A stretch of DNA of 64,000 bases from Microbacterium sp. AB (GTDB lineage: Bacteria > Actinomycetota > Actinomycetes > Actinomycetales > Microbacteriaceae). The notes under the pieces are model-generated. The model was given only the letters and a program-made list of their open reading frames with translations, ran no database searches and was not told where the DNA came from. This document shows, one piece after another, positions 34,566 to 42,033 of this stretch (the stretch's first letter is position 1; the number at the start of each line of letters is the position of its first letter). The stretch covers positions 930,001 to 994,000 of the forward strand of contig NZ_CP118157.1 of assembly GCF_032878875.1 (NCBI RefSeq), given 5' to 3'. Position numbers and translations under genes: made by a program.

Positions 34566-35206
34566 CGGACGACATCAGGGTGCTCATCGTCGACGACGAC
34601 TTCCGTGTGAGCGGCATCCATCGCGACCTCGTGGCCTCCCGCCCCGGGTTCGAGCCGCTTCCTCCCGTGCGGGACGCCGCATCCGCGCGCACCGCCATCC
34701 GCGAGATGCAGCCCGACCTGCTGCTGCTCGACGTGTACCTGCCGGACGGTGACGGCATCGAGGTCGGACGGGAGGCCGGGATCGACCGCTTCGTGCTGAG
34801 TGCGGCCGACGACGTCGCGACCATCCGCCGGGCGATCGCCTCGGGAGCGCTGCACTACCTCGTCAAGCCCTTCGCCGCGCGGGACCTGCGGGACCGGCTC
34901 GACCGCTACGCGCGGTTCCGCAACCTGCTGGCGGCGGGAAGCGCGACGCAGGCGACCATCGATCGCGCTGTCGGGCTGCTGCACGGGGGAGCGGCGCCGC
35001 CTCCGGCGCGTGCGGGCACGCAGCAGCTCATCCTCGACGCGCTCGCCGAGGGGGAGGCGTCGAGCGTCGAGCTCGCCGAGCGCATCGGGGTCTCCCGCGC
35101 GACCGCACAGAGGCATCTGGCGGAGCTCGCCGCCCGTGGCGCGGTCGAGGTCGCCCTGCGGTACGGCACGGCCGGGCGCCCGGAGCACCGTTACCGCGTC
35201 GGGTGA
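34562..35206 (+). CDS. CitB/DcuR-type response regulator
   Basis: The 214-residue protein has a receiver domain (about 5-120; IVDDDFRVSGIH acidic pocket, LLLLDVYLPDGDG phosphoacceptor Asp, LVKPF conserved Lys) and a C-terminal winged helix (about 150-212; ELAERIGVSRATAQRHLAEL). It should activate citM in response to external citrate sensed by the upstream kinase. The gene ends 103 bases before the IS3 remnant, so the transposon insertions have not damaged it. Confidence 0.9.
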   Translation: MTDDIRVLIVDDDFRVSGIHRDLVASRPGFEPLPPVRDAASARTAIREMQPDLLLLDVYLPDGDGIEVGREAGIDRFVLSAADDVATIRRAIASGALHYLVKPFAARDLRDRLDRYARFRNLLAAGSATQATIDRAVGLLHGGAAPPPARAGTQQLILDALAEGEASSVELAERIGVSRATAQRHLAELAARGAVEVALRYGTAGRPEHRYRVG

Positions 35207-35308
35207 GAGGTTCTCGGGAGGCTCGTCGCGGTCGCGCACCGCGGCGAGGTCTCCTGAGACGCGGGTAACGAAGATCCCACTGTCCCTGGACTCCCATCGA
35301 AACGATGT

Positions 35309-35683
35309 TGAAGCGCCCCGGGTTTTGTGGAGGCTCGGTTAGTTGGTTTCGGCCCCGGCGGGGACGTGTTTTCGAGCGTATTCGACCGCGGGCTGAGGTG
35401 CCCAGTAGGTGGCCTCGGCTTCGGCGGGTGGGACGAGCTCGATCTCGCCGTGGAGGCGACGGTGATTGAACCAGTCGACGTATTCCGCGACGGCGATCTC
35501 GACGTCGCGGATAGACGCCCAGCCGCCCTTGGGTCGCATGACGGGGTTGCGGATGCACTCGGCCTTGAACAGCGAGTTGAACGCCTCAGCGAGGGCATTG
35601 TCGTAGCTGTCGCCTTTGGAACCCGCGGAGGCGACGGCTTCTGCTGCGGCGAGGCGTTCGGTGTAGCGGATCGCTCGATACTG
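35309..35683 (-). pseudogene. IS3-family transposase remnant, 3' part (split by IS30)
   Basis: The minus frame reads YRAIRYTERLAAAEAVASAG, then GDSYDNALAEAFNSLFKAEC and EYVDWFNHRRLHGEIEL, which is the C-terminal third of an IS3 OrfB integrase including the catalytic Glu in NALAE. It ends with TAA at 35339. Outside it the sequence TGAAGCGCCCCGGGTTTTGT at 35309 looks like the IS3 terminal inverted repeat. The upstream half of the gene resumes at 37181-37425 beyond the IS30 element. CTG at 35681-35683 is one copy of the IS30 target duplication. Confidence 0.85.
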
Positions 35684-37180
35684 GGCGGGTTCAACCGGTC
35701 GTTGCAACACCGGGTTGTTGAAGTGAGCGTAGCTGCTCCTCGAACACTTCGGCGGGGGTGCGCCAGTCGAGGCTCTTGCGGGGCCTGTTGTTCAGCGCGA
35801 GGGCGACTGCTTCGAGGTCCTCGGCGGACCATCGTGAGAGGTCCGTGCCCTTCGGGAAGTACTGACGCAGCAGCCCGTTGGTGTTCTCGTTCGTCGGCCG
35901 CTGCCAGGGCGAGTGGGGGTCGGCGAAGAACAGCTTCGTGCCCGTCTCGAGCGCGAACTGGGCATGCGCGGAGAGTTCCTTGCCTCGATCCCAAGTGAGG
36001 GTCTTGCGGAGCTGTTCGGGAAGCTTCGTCATCGACGCGATGAGAGCGGCGTTCATCGCGACGGCGCCATAGCCGCCCAGCGCGGGCCCGTTCTTCACGG
36101 GCGGCGTCTCGCCATAGCCTTCAAGGCGCGGCAGATGCACCAACAGAGTCGAGCGGCTCTTGCGCTCGACGATCGTGCCGATCGCGGACCGGCCCGTGCC
36201 GATGATCAGATCGCCCTCCCAATGCCCCGGGACGGCGCGGTCCGCGGCCTCCGCAGGACGTTCGGAGAACACGACATCCGCAGTGACATGCCCTTGCGGG
36301 CGGTTCTGCGCTCGAGCCCGTGGCCGTCGTAGCGCGCGGCCAGTTCGCAGGCAGGTGACGAGCTCGCGCCCCAGTGCTCCACGGCCCTGGATGAACAACG
36401 ACTGGTAGATCGCCTCGTGGCTGATGCGCATGGACTCATCATCCGGGAAGTCGACCTTCAGCCGGTGCGAGATCTGCTCCGGACTCCACGCAGTCGCCCA
36501 CCGCCGATCTTGCCGATGCGGCTTGTTCAACCCCTTCCACGCAGGCGGCTCAGGCCCGACGACGATGCTGCCATCGGGTCGGCGGACGTTGCCAGCGAGG
36601 CGCTCCTGAACGTACTCGCGCAGCTTGTCGTTGGTCGCGAGCCTCACCATCTTTGGGCGCTTCGCCGCCTGCTGCGCCTTCCACTGCGCCACCAACGCCC
36701 GATACTCCGGCTTCCCGCCCCGGGTGGCCGCGTTGCGACGCAGTTCGCGGGAGACCGTCCCCGGGTCGCGGCCGATGCTGCGAGCGATCTCACGCACCCC
36801 GACCTGCTTGGCGCGCAGTATCGCGATCTCCTCACGCTCCTCGAATGACAGGTAGCGGCCGGTGGGCTCGGCAAGCGAGATCGGTGGCATGCCCCCAGCG
36901 TGGCGAAACCAGCGGGCTCCGACCGGGACGGACACGCCCACCTTCAGCGCCGCCTCGGCCGAGTTGATGCCCGTCGCAACCAGACGCCAGAACTGCCGCT
37001 GCACCGCCCGCGAGGGCTCAGGCCGCCCAGGCGAGCACATCGGCGGACGCAACGCCCTGTCCGCACGCCACTGTCGCCGAGCCCCCTCAGGAACCTCGCT
37101 CGTCTTCGCAGACCAGTACTTCGTCGCCACCGCTGAACACCTCCACGATCGAGGTGTTGCGACAACCAGTTGAATCAGCC
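35684..37180 (-). mobile_element. Complete IS30-family insertion sequence inserted in an IS3 remnant
   Basis: The 1497-bp element has imperfect terminal inverted repeats of about 28 bp. The left end begins GGCGGGTTCAACCGGTCGTT, and the reverse complement of the right end begins GGCTGATTCAACTGGTTGTC, both continuing into GCAACACC (about 23 of 28 identical). It is flanked by a 3-bp direct repeat CTG (35681-35683 and 37181-37183), and removing the element plus one CTG restores the IS3 reading frame (HHSDRGVQ joined to YRAIRYTERL). One transposase gene fills it. The intact gene and clean duplication suggest a recent insertion. Confidence 0.9.
35691..37130 (-). CDS. IS30-family transposase
   Basis: The 479-residue protein is full length. 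The N-terminal helix-turn-helix reads LSFEEREEIAILRAKQVGVR, then EIARSIGRDPGTVSRELRRN. The DDE catalytic core is complete: GHWEGDLIIGTG (Asp), LTWDRGKELSAH (Asp) and RPTNENTNGLLRQYFPKG (Glu), followed by NNRPRKSLDWRTPAEVF. These are diagnostic for IS30. No frameshift is seen, so the enzyme is probably active. Confidence 0.95.
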   Translation of the reverse strand: MATKYWSAKTSEVPEGARRQWRADRALRPPMCSPGRPEPSRAVQRQFWRLVATGINSAEAALKVGVSVPVGARWFRHAGGMPPISLAEPTGRYLSFEEREEIAILRAKQVGVREIARSIGRDPGTVSRELRRNAATRGGKPEYRALVAQWKAQQAAKRPKMVRLATNDKLREYVQERLAGNVRRPDGSIVVGPEPPAWKGLNKPHRQDRRWATAWSPEQISHRLKVDFPDDESMRISHEAIYQSLFIQGRGALGRELVTCLRTGRALRRPRARAQNRPQGHVTADVVFSERPAEAADRAVPGHWEGDLIIGTGRSAIGTIVERKSRSTLLVHLPRLEGYGETPPVKNGPALGGYGAVAMNAALIASMTKLPEQLRKTLTWDRGKELSAHAQFALETGTKLFFADPHSPWQRPTNENTNGLLRQYFPKGTDLSRWSAEDLEAVALALNNRPRKSLDWRTPAEVFEEQLRSLQQPGVATTG

Positions 37181-37425
37181 CTGGACTCCGCGGTCCGAGT
37201 GGTGGATCAGACCGGTGACGTCTTGCCCGGTGCGTTGCCGCTGCCAGAGGCCCATATCGAGGGCGTCCAGGGCAAGGTCGGTGCGCATGTTCGTGGAGGT
37301 CTGCCAGCCCACCACGCGACGAGAGAACACGTCGATCACGAACGCGGCGTAGACCCAGCCGGCGTGGTGCGGATGTAAGTCAGGTCTGTTGTGCTGGTGG
37401 CATCTACACCACCTCGAACGCTGCG
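37181..37425 (-). pseudogene. IS3-family transposase remnant, 5' part, frameshifted and truncated
   Basis: The minus strand encodes FVIDVFSRRVVGWQTSTNMR and TGLIHHSDRGVQ, the middle of an IS3 OrfB including the second catalytic Asp, in one frame. Just upstream DATSTTDLTYIRT is in another frame; a single missing C near 37365 (CGCACC CACGCC expected) explains the shift. No OrfA or left terminal repeat follows, so the IS3 was already truncated near 37420. The stretch from there to 37560 shows nothing recognisable. Confidence 0.8.
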
Positions 37426-37560
37426 GCTGGGACATCACGATGCGTCATGGCACGCCCTACGTCGCCGCACCGGGATGGGTCGACCGCCGACGCGTCTCCA
37501 GGGGCGCTCCCACCTCTCGGACGCGACTCCGATGAGAGCCGCCTACCAGGGGTGCTCGGG

Positions 37561-37640
37561 CGGGCGCCGGCCGGCGGCAGGCGTCGATGCCGAGCTCGCG
37601 GCGCAGGCGAGGACCGGCCCGTCGTCCTCGACGGTTGTCG
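37561..37640 (-). pseudogene. Decayed copy of the 3' end of bcp
   Basis: Bases 37561-37611 match 38141-38191, the end of the intact bcp gene, at about 40 of 47 positions (shared blocks CGGGCGCCGGCC and CAGGCGTCGATGCCGAG). Further weaker similarity with small indels reaches about 37640. In the third minus frame LRRELGIDA, the last residues of Bcp, can still be read but the stop codon is lost. The copy and the intact gene flank the VOC gene as a direct repeat. Confidence 0.55.
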
Positions 37641-37719
37641 TGCGGATGGCACCTGGTCGACGGTCGTCGTGCTCGCTCTCGTGCGCCGTGCGGCGCGACG
37701 TGCGTGAGAGCATGGGCGG

Positions 37720-38133
37720 GTGAGTTCCGCCGAAGGCCCGGCTCTCGTCCCCGAGCTGCTCGTCGCAGACGTCGAGAAGAGCGTCGATTTCTGGTGTGGC
37801 CTCTGCGGCTTCGCGATCGACTATCGGCGCGAGGAGGAAGGGTTCGCCTCCATCTCGTCCGGCTCGGCGCATGTGATGCTCGAGCAGCAGGGCGTTGGAC
37901 GAAACTGGATCACGGCCTCTCTGGAGCGCCCGTTGGGCCGTGGGATCAACCTGCAGATCACCGTCCCGGACGTGGCGCCGATCCTGTCGTCATTGCGCGA
38001 AGTCGGCTATCCGCTCTTCCTGGAGCCGGAGACGAAGCTCTACCGCACCGATCGTGGCGATGTCGGCGTACGACAGTTCCTCGTCGCCGATCCCGACGGG
38101 TACCTCATCAGGTTTCAAGCCGCGCTCGGCTGA
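37720..38133 (+). CDS. VOC family (glyoxalase/bleomycin resistance-like) protein
   Basis: A 137-residue protein with the beta-alpha-beta-beta-beta vicinal oxygen chelate fold: VPELLVADVEKSVDFWCGLCGF at the N-terminus and REVGYPLFLEPETKLYR to VRQFLVADPDGYLIRF at the C-terminus, the end carrying the typical D.DG....F pattern. Metal-ligand positions are incomplete compared with glyoxalase I, so antibiotic binding or another role is possible. The start is GTG at 37720. It lies between a decayed and an intact copy of the bcp 3' end. Confidence 0.8.
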   Translation: MSSAEGPALVPELLVADVEKSVDFWCGLCGFAIDYRREEEGFASISSGSAHVMLEQQGVGRNWITASLERPLGRGINLQITVPDVAPILSSLREVGYPLFLEPETKLYRTDRGDVGVRQFLVADPDGYLIRFQAALG

Positions 38134-38156
38134 TCCCGTGCGGGCGCCGGCCTGCG

Positions 38157-38630
38157 TCAGGCGTCGATGCCGAGTTCGCGCCGGAGACGAGCCACATGGC
38201 CCGTGGCCTTGACGTTGTAGAGCGCCTTCACGACGACGCCCTCCTCGTCGAGCACGAGCGTCGAGCGGATGACGCCCTCGATCACCTTGCCGTAGTTCTT
38301 CTTCTCGCCCCACACGCCGTAGGCGCGGTGCACGGCGGTGTCCGGGTCGCTCAGCAGCGTGAACGTCAGGCCGTCGCGCTCGCGGAACGTCGCGAGCTTC
38401 GCGGGCTCGTCCCGCGAGACGCCGAGCACGGTGTAGCCGGCGGCGGCGAGCGAGGAGATGCTGTCGCGGAAGTCGCAGGCCTGCGTCGTGCAGCCGGGCG
38501 TCATCGCCGCAGGGTAGAAGTACAGGACGACCTTCCCGCCGCGCAGGTCGGAGAGCGAGACGCTCTCGCCGTCCTGGTCGAGGAGCGTGAAGTCGGGAGC
38601 GACGGAACCGGGTTCGAGGCGTGAAGTCAT
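38157..38630 (-). CDS. bcp: Bcp/PrxQ-type thiol peroxidase
   Basis: A 157-residue peroxiredoxin that reduces hydroperoxides with thioredoxin-type donors. The core reads LRGGKVVLYFYPAAMTPGCT, then TQACDFRD: the peroxidatic Cys in TPGCT and a resolving Cys five residues later, the 1-Cys-like or atypical 2-Cys arrangement of PrxQ. Length and ends are normal. It is divergent from the radical SAM gene, so the 264-base gap contains promoters for both. Confidence 0.93.
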   Translation of the reverse strand: MTSRLEPGSVAPDFTLLDQDGESVSLSDLRGGKVVLYFYPAAMTPGCTTQACDFRDSISSLAAAGYTVLGVSRDEPAKLATFRERDGLTFTLLSDPDTAVHRAYGVWGEKKNYGKVIEGVIRSTLVLDEEGVVVKALYNVKATGHVARLRRELGIDA

Positions 38631-38894
38631 AGCCGTCCCAGCCTACCGATCGCCTCGTGTCTGAAGGGGCTGGATCTGAGCCCGCCCCGACATCGCCCCC
38701 CGGGTGCGCCGGCAACAGACCCGAAACATGCTGTTAGCGCACTAATAATTAGGGCTCAATAATCTTTCTGCATGACGTCGACTCCTGTCATCGCCGAGAC
38801 GCGCGGGCCGCACGAAACAGGATCTTCTCTCCGCGAAACAGAAAGGAAGTCTGGTCGTAGCCAATCCGAAACACGATCTCCGTCTACTGGAGGC
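38631..38894 (+). promoter_or_regulatory. Divergent promoter region of the nitrogen-starvation gene cluster
   Basis: No gene is visible in these 264 bases. An AT-rich block, CACTAATAATTAGGGCTC (38740-38757) and the bases after it, stands out in the GC-rich context and probably holds promoter elements. GAAAC occurs at 38723, 38814, 38835 and 38868; the copies at 38814 and 38835 sit in a repeated CGAAACAG with a 21-bp period, two helical turns. GAAAC is the b-half of actinobacterial GlnR sites, but the paired GTNAC with 6-base spacing is not clear here. TGGAGGC precedes the ATG at 38895. Confidence 0.4.
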
Positions 38895-39989
38895 ATGACA
38901 CCCGCCATCCCCCTCGCAGCCGACAGCCCGGAACGCGTCTCCACCCGGGTGAACATCGCTCTTCTCGGCGTCCGCAGCGACGCTCCCGTCCGCCGCACGG
39001 GCGGTGCCGGCCCGAGCGACGACGGCCACTTCGTCGTGGACGGCGACGGGGCGGCCATCCCGCTCAATCCCGACAGCCCCTACGTCGTCACCAGTCGCGG
39101 GCGTCTGACCCTCGACGGCGCAGACCTCGGGCTCGACGTGTCTCCCGTGATCCGCCCACGCTTCTACGACCTCGTCACGGCCGACGGGGTCTCGTACGAC
39201 AAGATCGCGAAGCTGCACGGCAAGGACGTGCTGGCCACCACCGTGGTGCAGACCTGCGTGCGCTACGACGAGAGCGAGCGCTGCCGCTTCTGCGCGATCG
39301 AGGCCTCGCTCGACGCGGGGACGACGGTCGCCGTGAAGACCCCCGCGATGCTCGCCGAGGTCGCAGAGGCCGCGGTGCGGCTGGACGGCGTGACGCAGAT
39401 GGTCATGACGACGGGCACCTCGAACGGATGGGACCGAGGCGCCAAGCACCTCGCGCGCTGCGTGAAGGCGGTCAAGGCCGCGGCGCCGGGGCTCGGCGTC
39501 CAGGTGCAGTGCGAGCCGCCGGCCGACCTGCGGGCGATCGCAGATCTGTACGAGGCCGGAGCGCGCTCGATCGGCATCCACGTCGAGTCGATGGACGACG
39601 AGGTCCGCCGGCGCTGGATGCCCGGCAAGTCGCGCGTGAGCATGGACGACTACCGGTCGGCGTGGCGCGAGGCGGTGCGCGTCTTCGGCTGGAACCAGGT
39701 GTCGACCTATCTCATCGTCGGGATGGGGGAGGACCCGGACGAGCTCGTGGAGGGCGCGCGCGAGCTCATCGAGATGGGCGTGTACCCGTTCGTCGTCCCG
39801 TTCCGCCCGCTCAAGGGCACCCTCGCCACGGATGTCGATCACGTGCCCGCACCGCACCGGGCGGTCCTGAACCGCGTCACCGGTCGCGTCGCCGCGCTGC
39901 TCCAGGCGGCGGGCATGCGCGGCGAGGACCAGAGCGCGGGTTGCGCCGCCTGCGGCGCGTGCAGCGTCTTGAAGACGGCGGGGGCGTGA
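38895..39989 (+). CDS. nitD: MSMEG_0568/Sll0785-family radical SAM protein (Nit1C NitD)
   Basis: The 364-residue protein resembles biotin synthase-like radical SAM enzymes. The cluster-binding cysteines are Cys121, Cys130 and Cys133 in CVRYDESERCRFCAIE, a CX8CX2C spacing instead of the common CX3CX2C. Barrel strands follow (MVMTTGTSNGWDRG; IGIHVESMDDEVRR). The C-terminus carries an extra CAACGAC, maybe an auxiliary cluster site. It is the first gene of the cluster and carries a good ribosome binding site. The family is found in cyanobacteria and actinobacteria and in Nit1C loci linked to cyanide use; the reaction is unknown to me. Confidence 0.88.
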   Translation: MTPAIPLAADSPERVSTRVNIALLGVRSDAPVRRTGGAGPSDDGHFVVDGDGAAIPLNPDSPYVVTSRGRLTLDGADLGLDVSPVIRPRFYDLVTADGVSYDKIAKLHGKDVLATTVVQTCVRYDESERCRFCAIEASLDAGTTVAVKTPAMLAEVAEAAVRLDGVTQMVMTTGTSNGWDRGAKHLARCVKAVKAAAPGLGVQVQCEPPADLRAIADLYEAGARSIGIHVESMDDEVRRRWMPGKSRVSMDDYRSAWREAVRVFGWNQVSTYLIVGMGEDPDELVEGARELIEMGVYPFVVPFRPLKGTLATDVDHVPAPHRAVLNRVTGRVAALLQAAGMRGEDQSAGCAACGACSVLKTAGA

Positions 39990-39990
39990 C

Positions 39991-41394
39991 GTGTTCGAGG
40001 TCCCGGCGCTGACCGGGCCTCCGCGGCGGGCGCGCGTCGCCGTCTGGAGCGTCGTACGGGCCGATCGTGCGCAGGCGGACGCCTACCGCGCGATCCGGCG
40101 CGAGGTGTTCGTCGCCGAGCAGGGGATCTTCGCGTCCGACGACCGCGACCGCATCGACGACGACCCGCGGACGATCGTGCTCGTCGCGGTCGGCGACGAC
40201 GGCGACGTCCTGGGCGGTGTCCGGCTGTCTCCCGCCGTGGAAGGACGCGACATCGGCTGGTGGACGGGCAGCCGGCTCGTCGTGCGGCGCGGGGCGCGGC
40301 ACGCGGGCGGGATCGGATCGGCCCTCGTGCGCCGCGCATGCGCCGAGGCGCTCGATCGCGGCGTGCTGCGCTTCGAGGCGAACGTGCAGGAGCGCAACGC
40401 GCCGCTCTTCCGTCACCTCGGCTGGGTCCCGTGGGGGAGCGCCGACATCGAGGGCGTGCCGCACGTGCGCATGCGATGGCCCATCGACCGCATCGGCTCG
40501 CTCGTCACGGCGACGAAGCAGCCCCTCGGCGACCTTCTCCTCGGCCTCAGGGGCGATTCGCCATCCGCCCTCGGCGGACACGGCTACGTCGGCGACGACG
40601 GCGCCCCGGTGCCGGGCAGCGACCTGGTCGCGGCGTGCGACGCCATCCTCCCGGCGCTCATTGAGCGCGATCCGGAATGGGCCGGATGGTGCGGGGTCCT
40701 CGTGAACGTCAACGACCTCGCGGCGATGGGGGCGGATCCCACGGGCCTGCTCGACGCGGTCGCCGCTCCCACCGCCTCCCTGGTGCGCCGCATCCTGGCG
40801 GGCGTGCGCAGCGCGGCGCAGGCCTGGGGCGTCCCCGTCCTCGGCGGGCACACCCAGCTCGGCTCCCCCTCGGCGCTCGCCGTGACGGCCCTCGGCCGGA
40901 CGCGCCATCCCGTGCCCGGCGGGGGCGGCAGGCCCGGAGACGCGCTGAGCCTGACCGTCGACGTGACCGGTCGATGGCGGCGAGGGTTCGAGGGGCGCCA
41001 GTGGGACAGCACCTCCGCGCGCACCGGCGCGGAGCTGCGGCATCTCGGCGCGCTCGTGCGCGAAGCCCGGCCCGCCGCCGCGAAGGACGTCAGCATGGCG
41101 GGGATCGTCGGCACCGCCGCGATGCTCGCCGAGTCGTCCGGGACGGGCGCCGTCGTCGAGGTCGGCGCGATCCCCGCGCCCGCCGAGGCGTCCTTCGGCG
41201 ACTGGCTCACATGCTTCCCGGGCTTCGGGATGCTCACCGCCGATGCGCCGGGCCGATCGCGCATGTCGGGCCCCCACGCCGAGACCGCCGCGATCGGTGC
41301 GCTCACGCCGGGCTCCGGCGTGACGCTGCGATGGCCCGATGGCGTCGAGACGGACGCCGCCGGGCAGGCGACCGGTCTCGGGGCGGTGACGTAA
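39991..41394 (+). CDS. GNAT-AIR synthase-like fusion (MSMEG_0567 / Sll0786-Sll0787 type)
   Basis: The 467-residue protein has an N-terminal GNAT domain (about 15-165; YRAIRREVFVAEQGIF and GARHAGGIGSALVRRACAEA, the acetyl-CoA loop) and a C-terminal PurM/AIR synthase-like ATP-binding domain (about 185-460; VLVNVNDLAAMGADPTGLLD, VPVLGGHTQLGSPSALAVTA, then CFPGFGMLTAD). In cyanobacteria and pseudomonads these are separate proteins; fusion is known in mycobacterial loci. The start GTG is one base after the previous stop. The combination suggests acetyl transfer and phosphoryl activation of one intermediate. Confidence 0.85.
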   Translation: MFEVPALTGPPRRARVAVWSVVRADRAQADAYRAIRREVFVAEQGIFASDDRDRIDDDPRTIVLVAVGDDGDVLGGVRLSPAVEGRDIGWWTGSRLVVRRGARHAGGIGSALVRRACAEALDRGVLRFEANVQERNAPLFRHLGWVPWGSADIEGVPHVRMRWPIDRIGSLVTATKQPLGDLLLGLRGDSPSALGGHGYVGDDGAPVPGSDLVAACDAILPALIERDPEWAGWCGVLVNVNDLAAMGADPTGLLDAVAAPTASLVRRILAGVRSAAQAWGVPVLGGHTQLGSPSALAVTALGRTRHPVPGGGGRPGDALSLTVDVTGRWRRGFEGRQWDSTSARTGAELRHLGALVREARPAAAKDVSMAGIVGTAAMLAESSGTGAVVEVGAIPAPAEASFGDWLTCFPGFGMLTADAPGRSRMSGPHAETAAIGALTPGSGVTLRWPDGVETDAAGQATGLGAVT

Positions 41395-41412
41395 CGCAGT
41401 CTCTTTCCGAAC

Positions 41413-41452
41413 GAAACCATCACGAAACATCCGGCGGTGACGCTGGAGACAC
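41413..41452 (+). promoter_or_regulatory. Candidate GlnR-type half-site pairs upstream of the MSMEG_0572-like gene
   Basis: GAAAC (41413-41417), six bases, GAAAC (41424-41428), then GTGAC (41437-41441), six bases, GACAC (41448-41452). The actinobacterial GlnR consensus is GTNAC-N6-GAAAC, so the second pair matches 9 of 10 half-site positions and the first keeps the spacing. They lie 46-85 bases before the ATG at 41498 in a 103-base gap, the longest inside the cluster. Nitrogen control would fit the gene family. Confidence 0.4.
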
Positions 41453-41497
41453 GCTCCACCTCCTCCGACCCAGGCCCCACCGACAGAAGGAACGGTC

Positions 41498-42025
41498 ATG
41501 ACCGACGACATCGACGCCCAGATCGCCGAGAACATCGCCACGTCCCTCGGCGAGATCCCCCACCCGTCCCTCCCGCAGGGCAGCAACATCTACGGCTCGA
41601 CCAAGCTCTTCCCCGACTTCCAGGCGGAGGACGGCGAGACGTACTTCACGCTCGTCCACGGCATCCCGCACGAGTCGTCCGTGAGCTTCGTCGCGATCCT
41701 GCAGGCCACGCGCGCGCTGCGGAAGGGGTTCGAGTCGGCGATCTATTTCTACGGCCCCGGCACGCTCGCCGTCAGCGCGAACCGCGGGTTCCCGACGACG
41801 GGCGACTCGGGCTTCCCCGGCGAGCTCAACACGAACGCGTCGCTCGAGACCTTCATCAAGGAGGGCGGGACGGTCTACGCCTGCCGCTTCGGGCTGGCGC
41901 TCCACGGCATCCGCGAGGAGGACCTCATCGCGGGCGTCATCCCCGCCCATCCCCTCGACGTCCAGGACGCCCTCATCTACTACGCGCGCAAGGGCGCGAT
42001 CATCAACTCCACCTACAACCTCTGA
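41498..42025 (+). CDS. nitB: MSMEG_0572/Sll0783-family nitrogen starvation response protein (NitB)
   Basis: The 175-residue protein is highly conserved in Nit1C loci. Recognisable parts are YGSTKLFPDFQAEDGETYFT, VAILQATRALRKGFESAIYF and NTNASLETFIKEGGTVYACR. No catalytic motif is known to me; the fold may resemble DsrE-like proteins (single domain, FGLALHGI). It starts a second transcription unit or continues the first after a 103-base gap, with AGAAGGAACGGTC before its ATG. Its conserved linkage to the nitrilase suggests a shared pathway step. Confidence 0.85.
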   Translation: MTDDIDAQIAENIATSLGEIPHPSLPQGSNIYGSTKLFPDFQAEDGETYFTLVHGIPHESSVSFVAILQATRALRKGFESAIYFYGPGTLAVSANRGFPTTGDSGFPGELNTNASLETFIKEGGTVYACRFGLALHGIREEDLIAGVIPAHPLDVQDALIYYARKGAIINSTYNL

Positions 42026-42033
42026 GGCTCCCG

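Noticed and set aside
37442..37700. Possible genes in the stretch between the IS3 remnant and the VOC gene
   Set aside because: Frames on both strands give Arg/Pro/Ala-rich text without domains; only the bcp-like fragment is supportable.
38723..38738. GAAAC followed by TTAGC as a full GlnR site
   Set aside because: With 6-base spacing the second half matches GTNAC poorly; only the GAAAC half is convincing.
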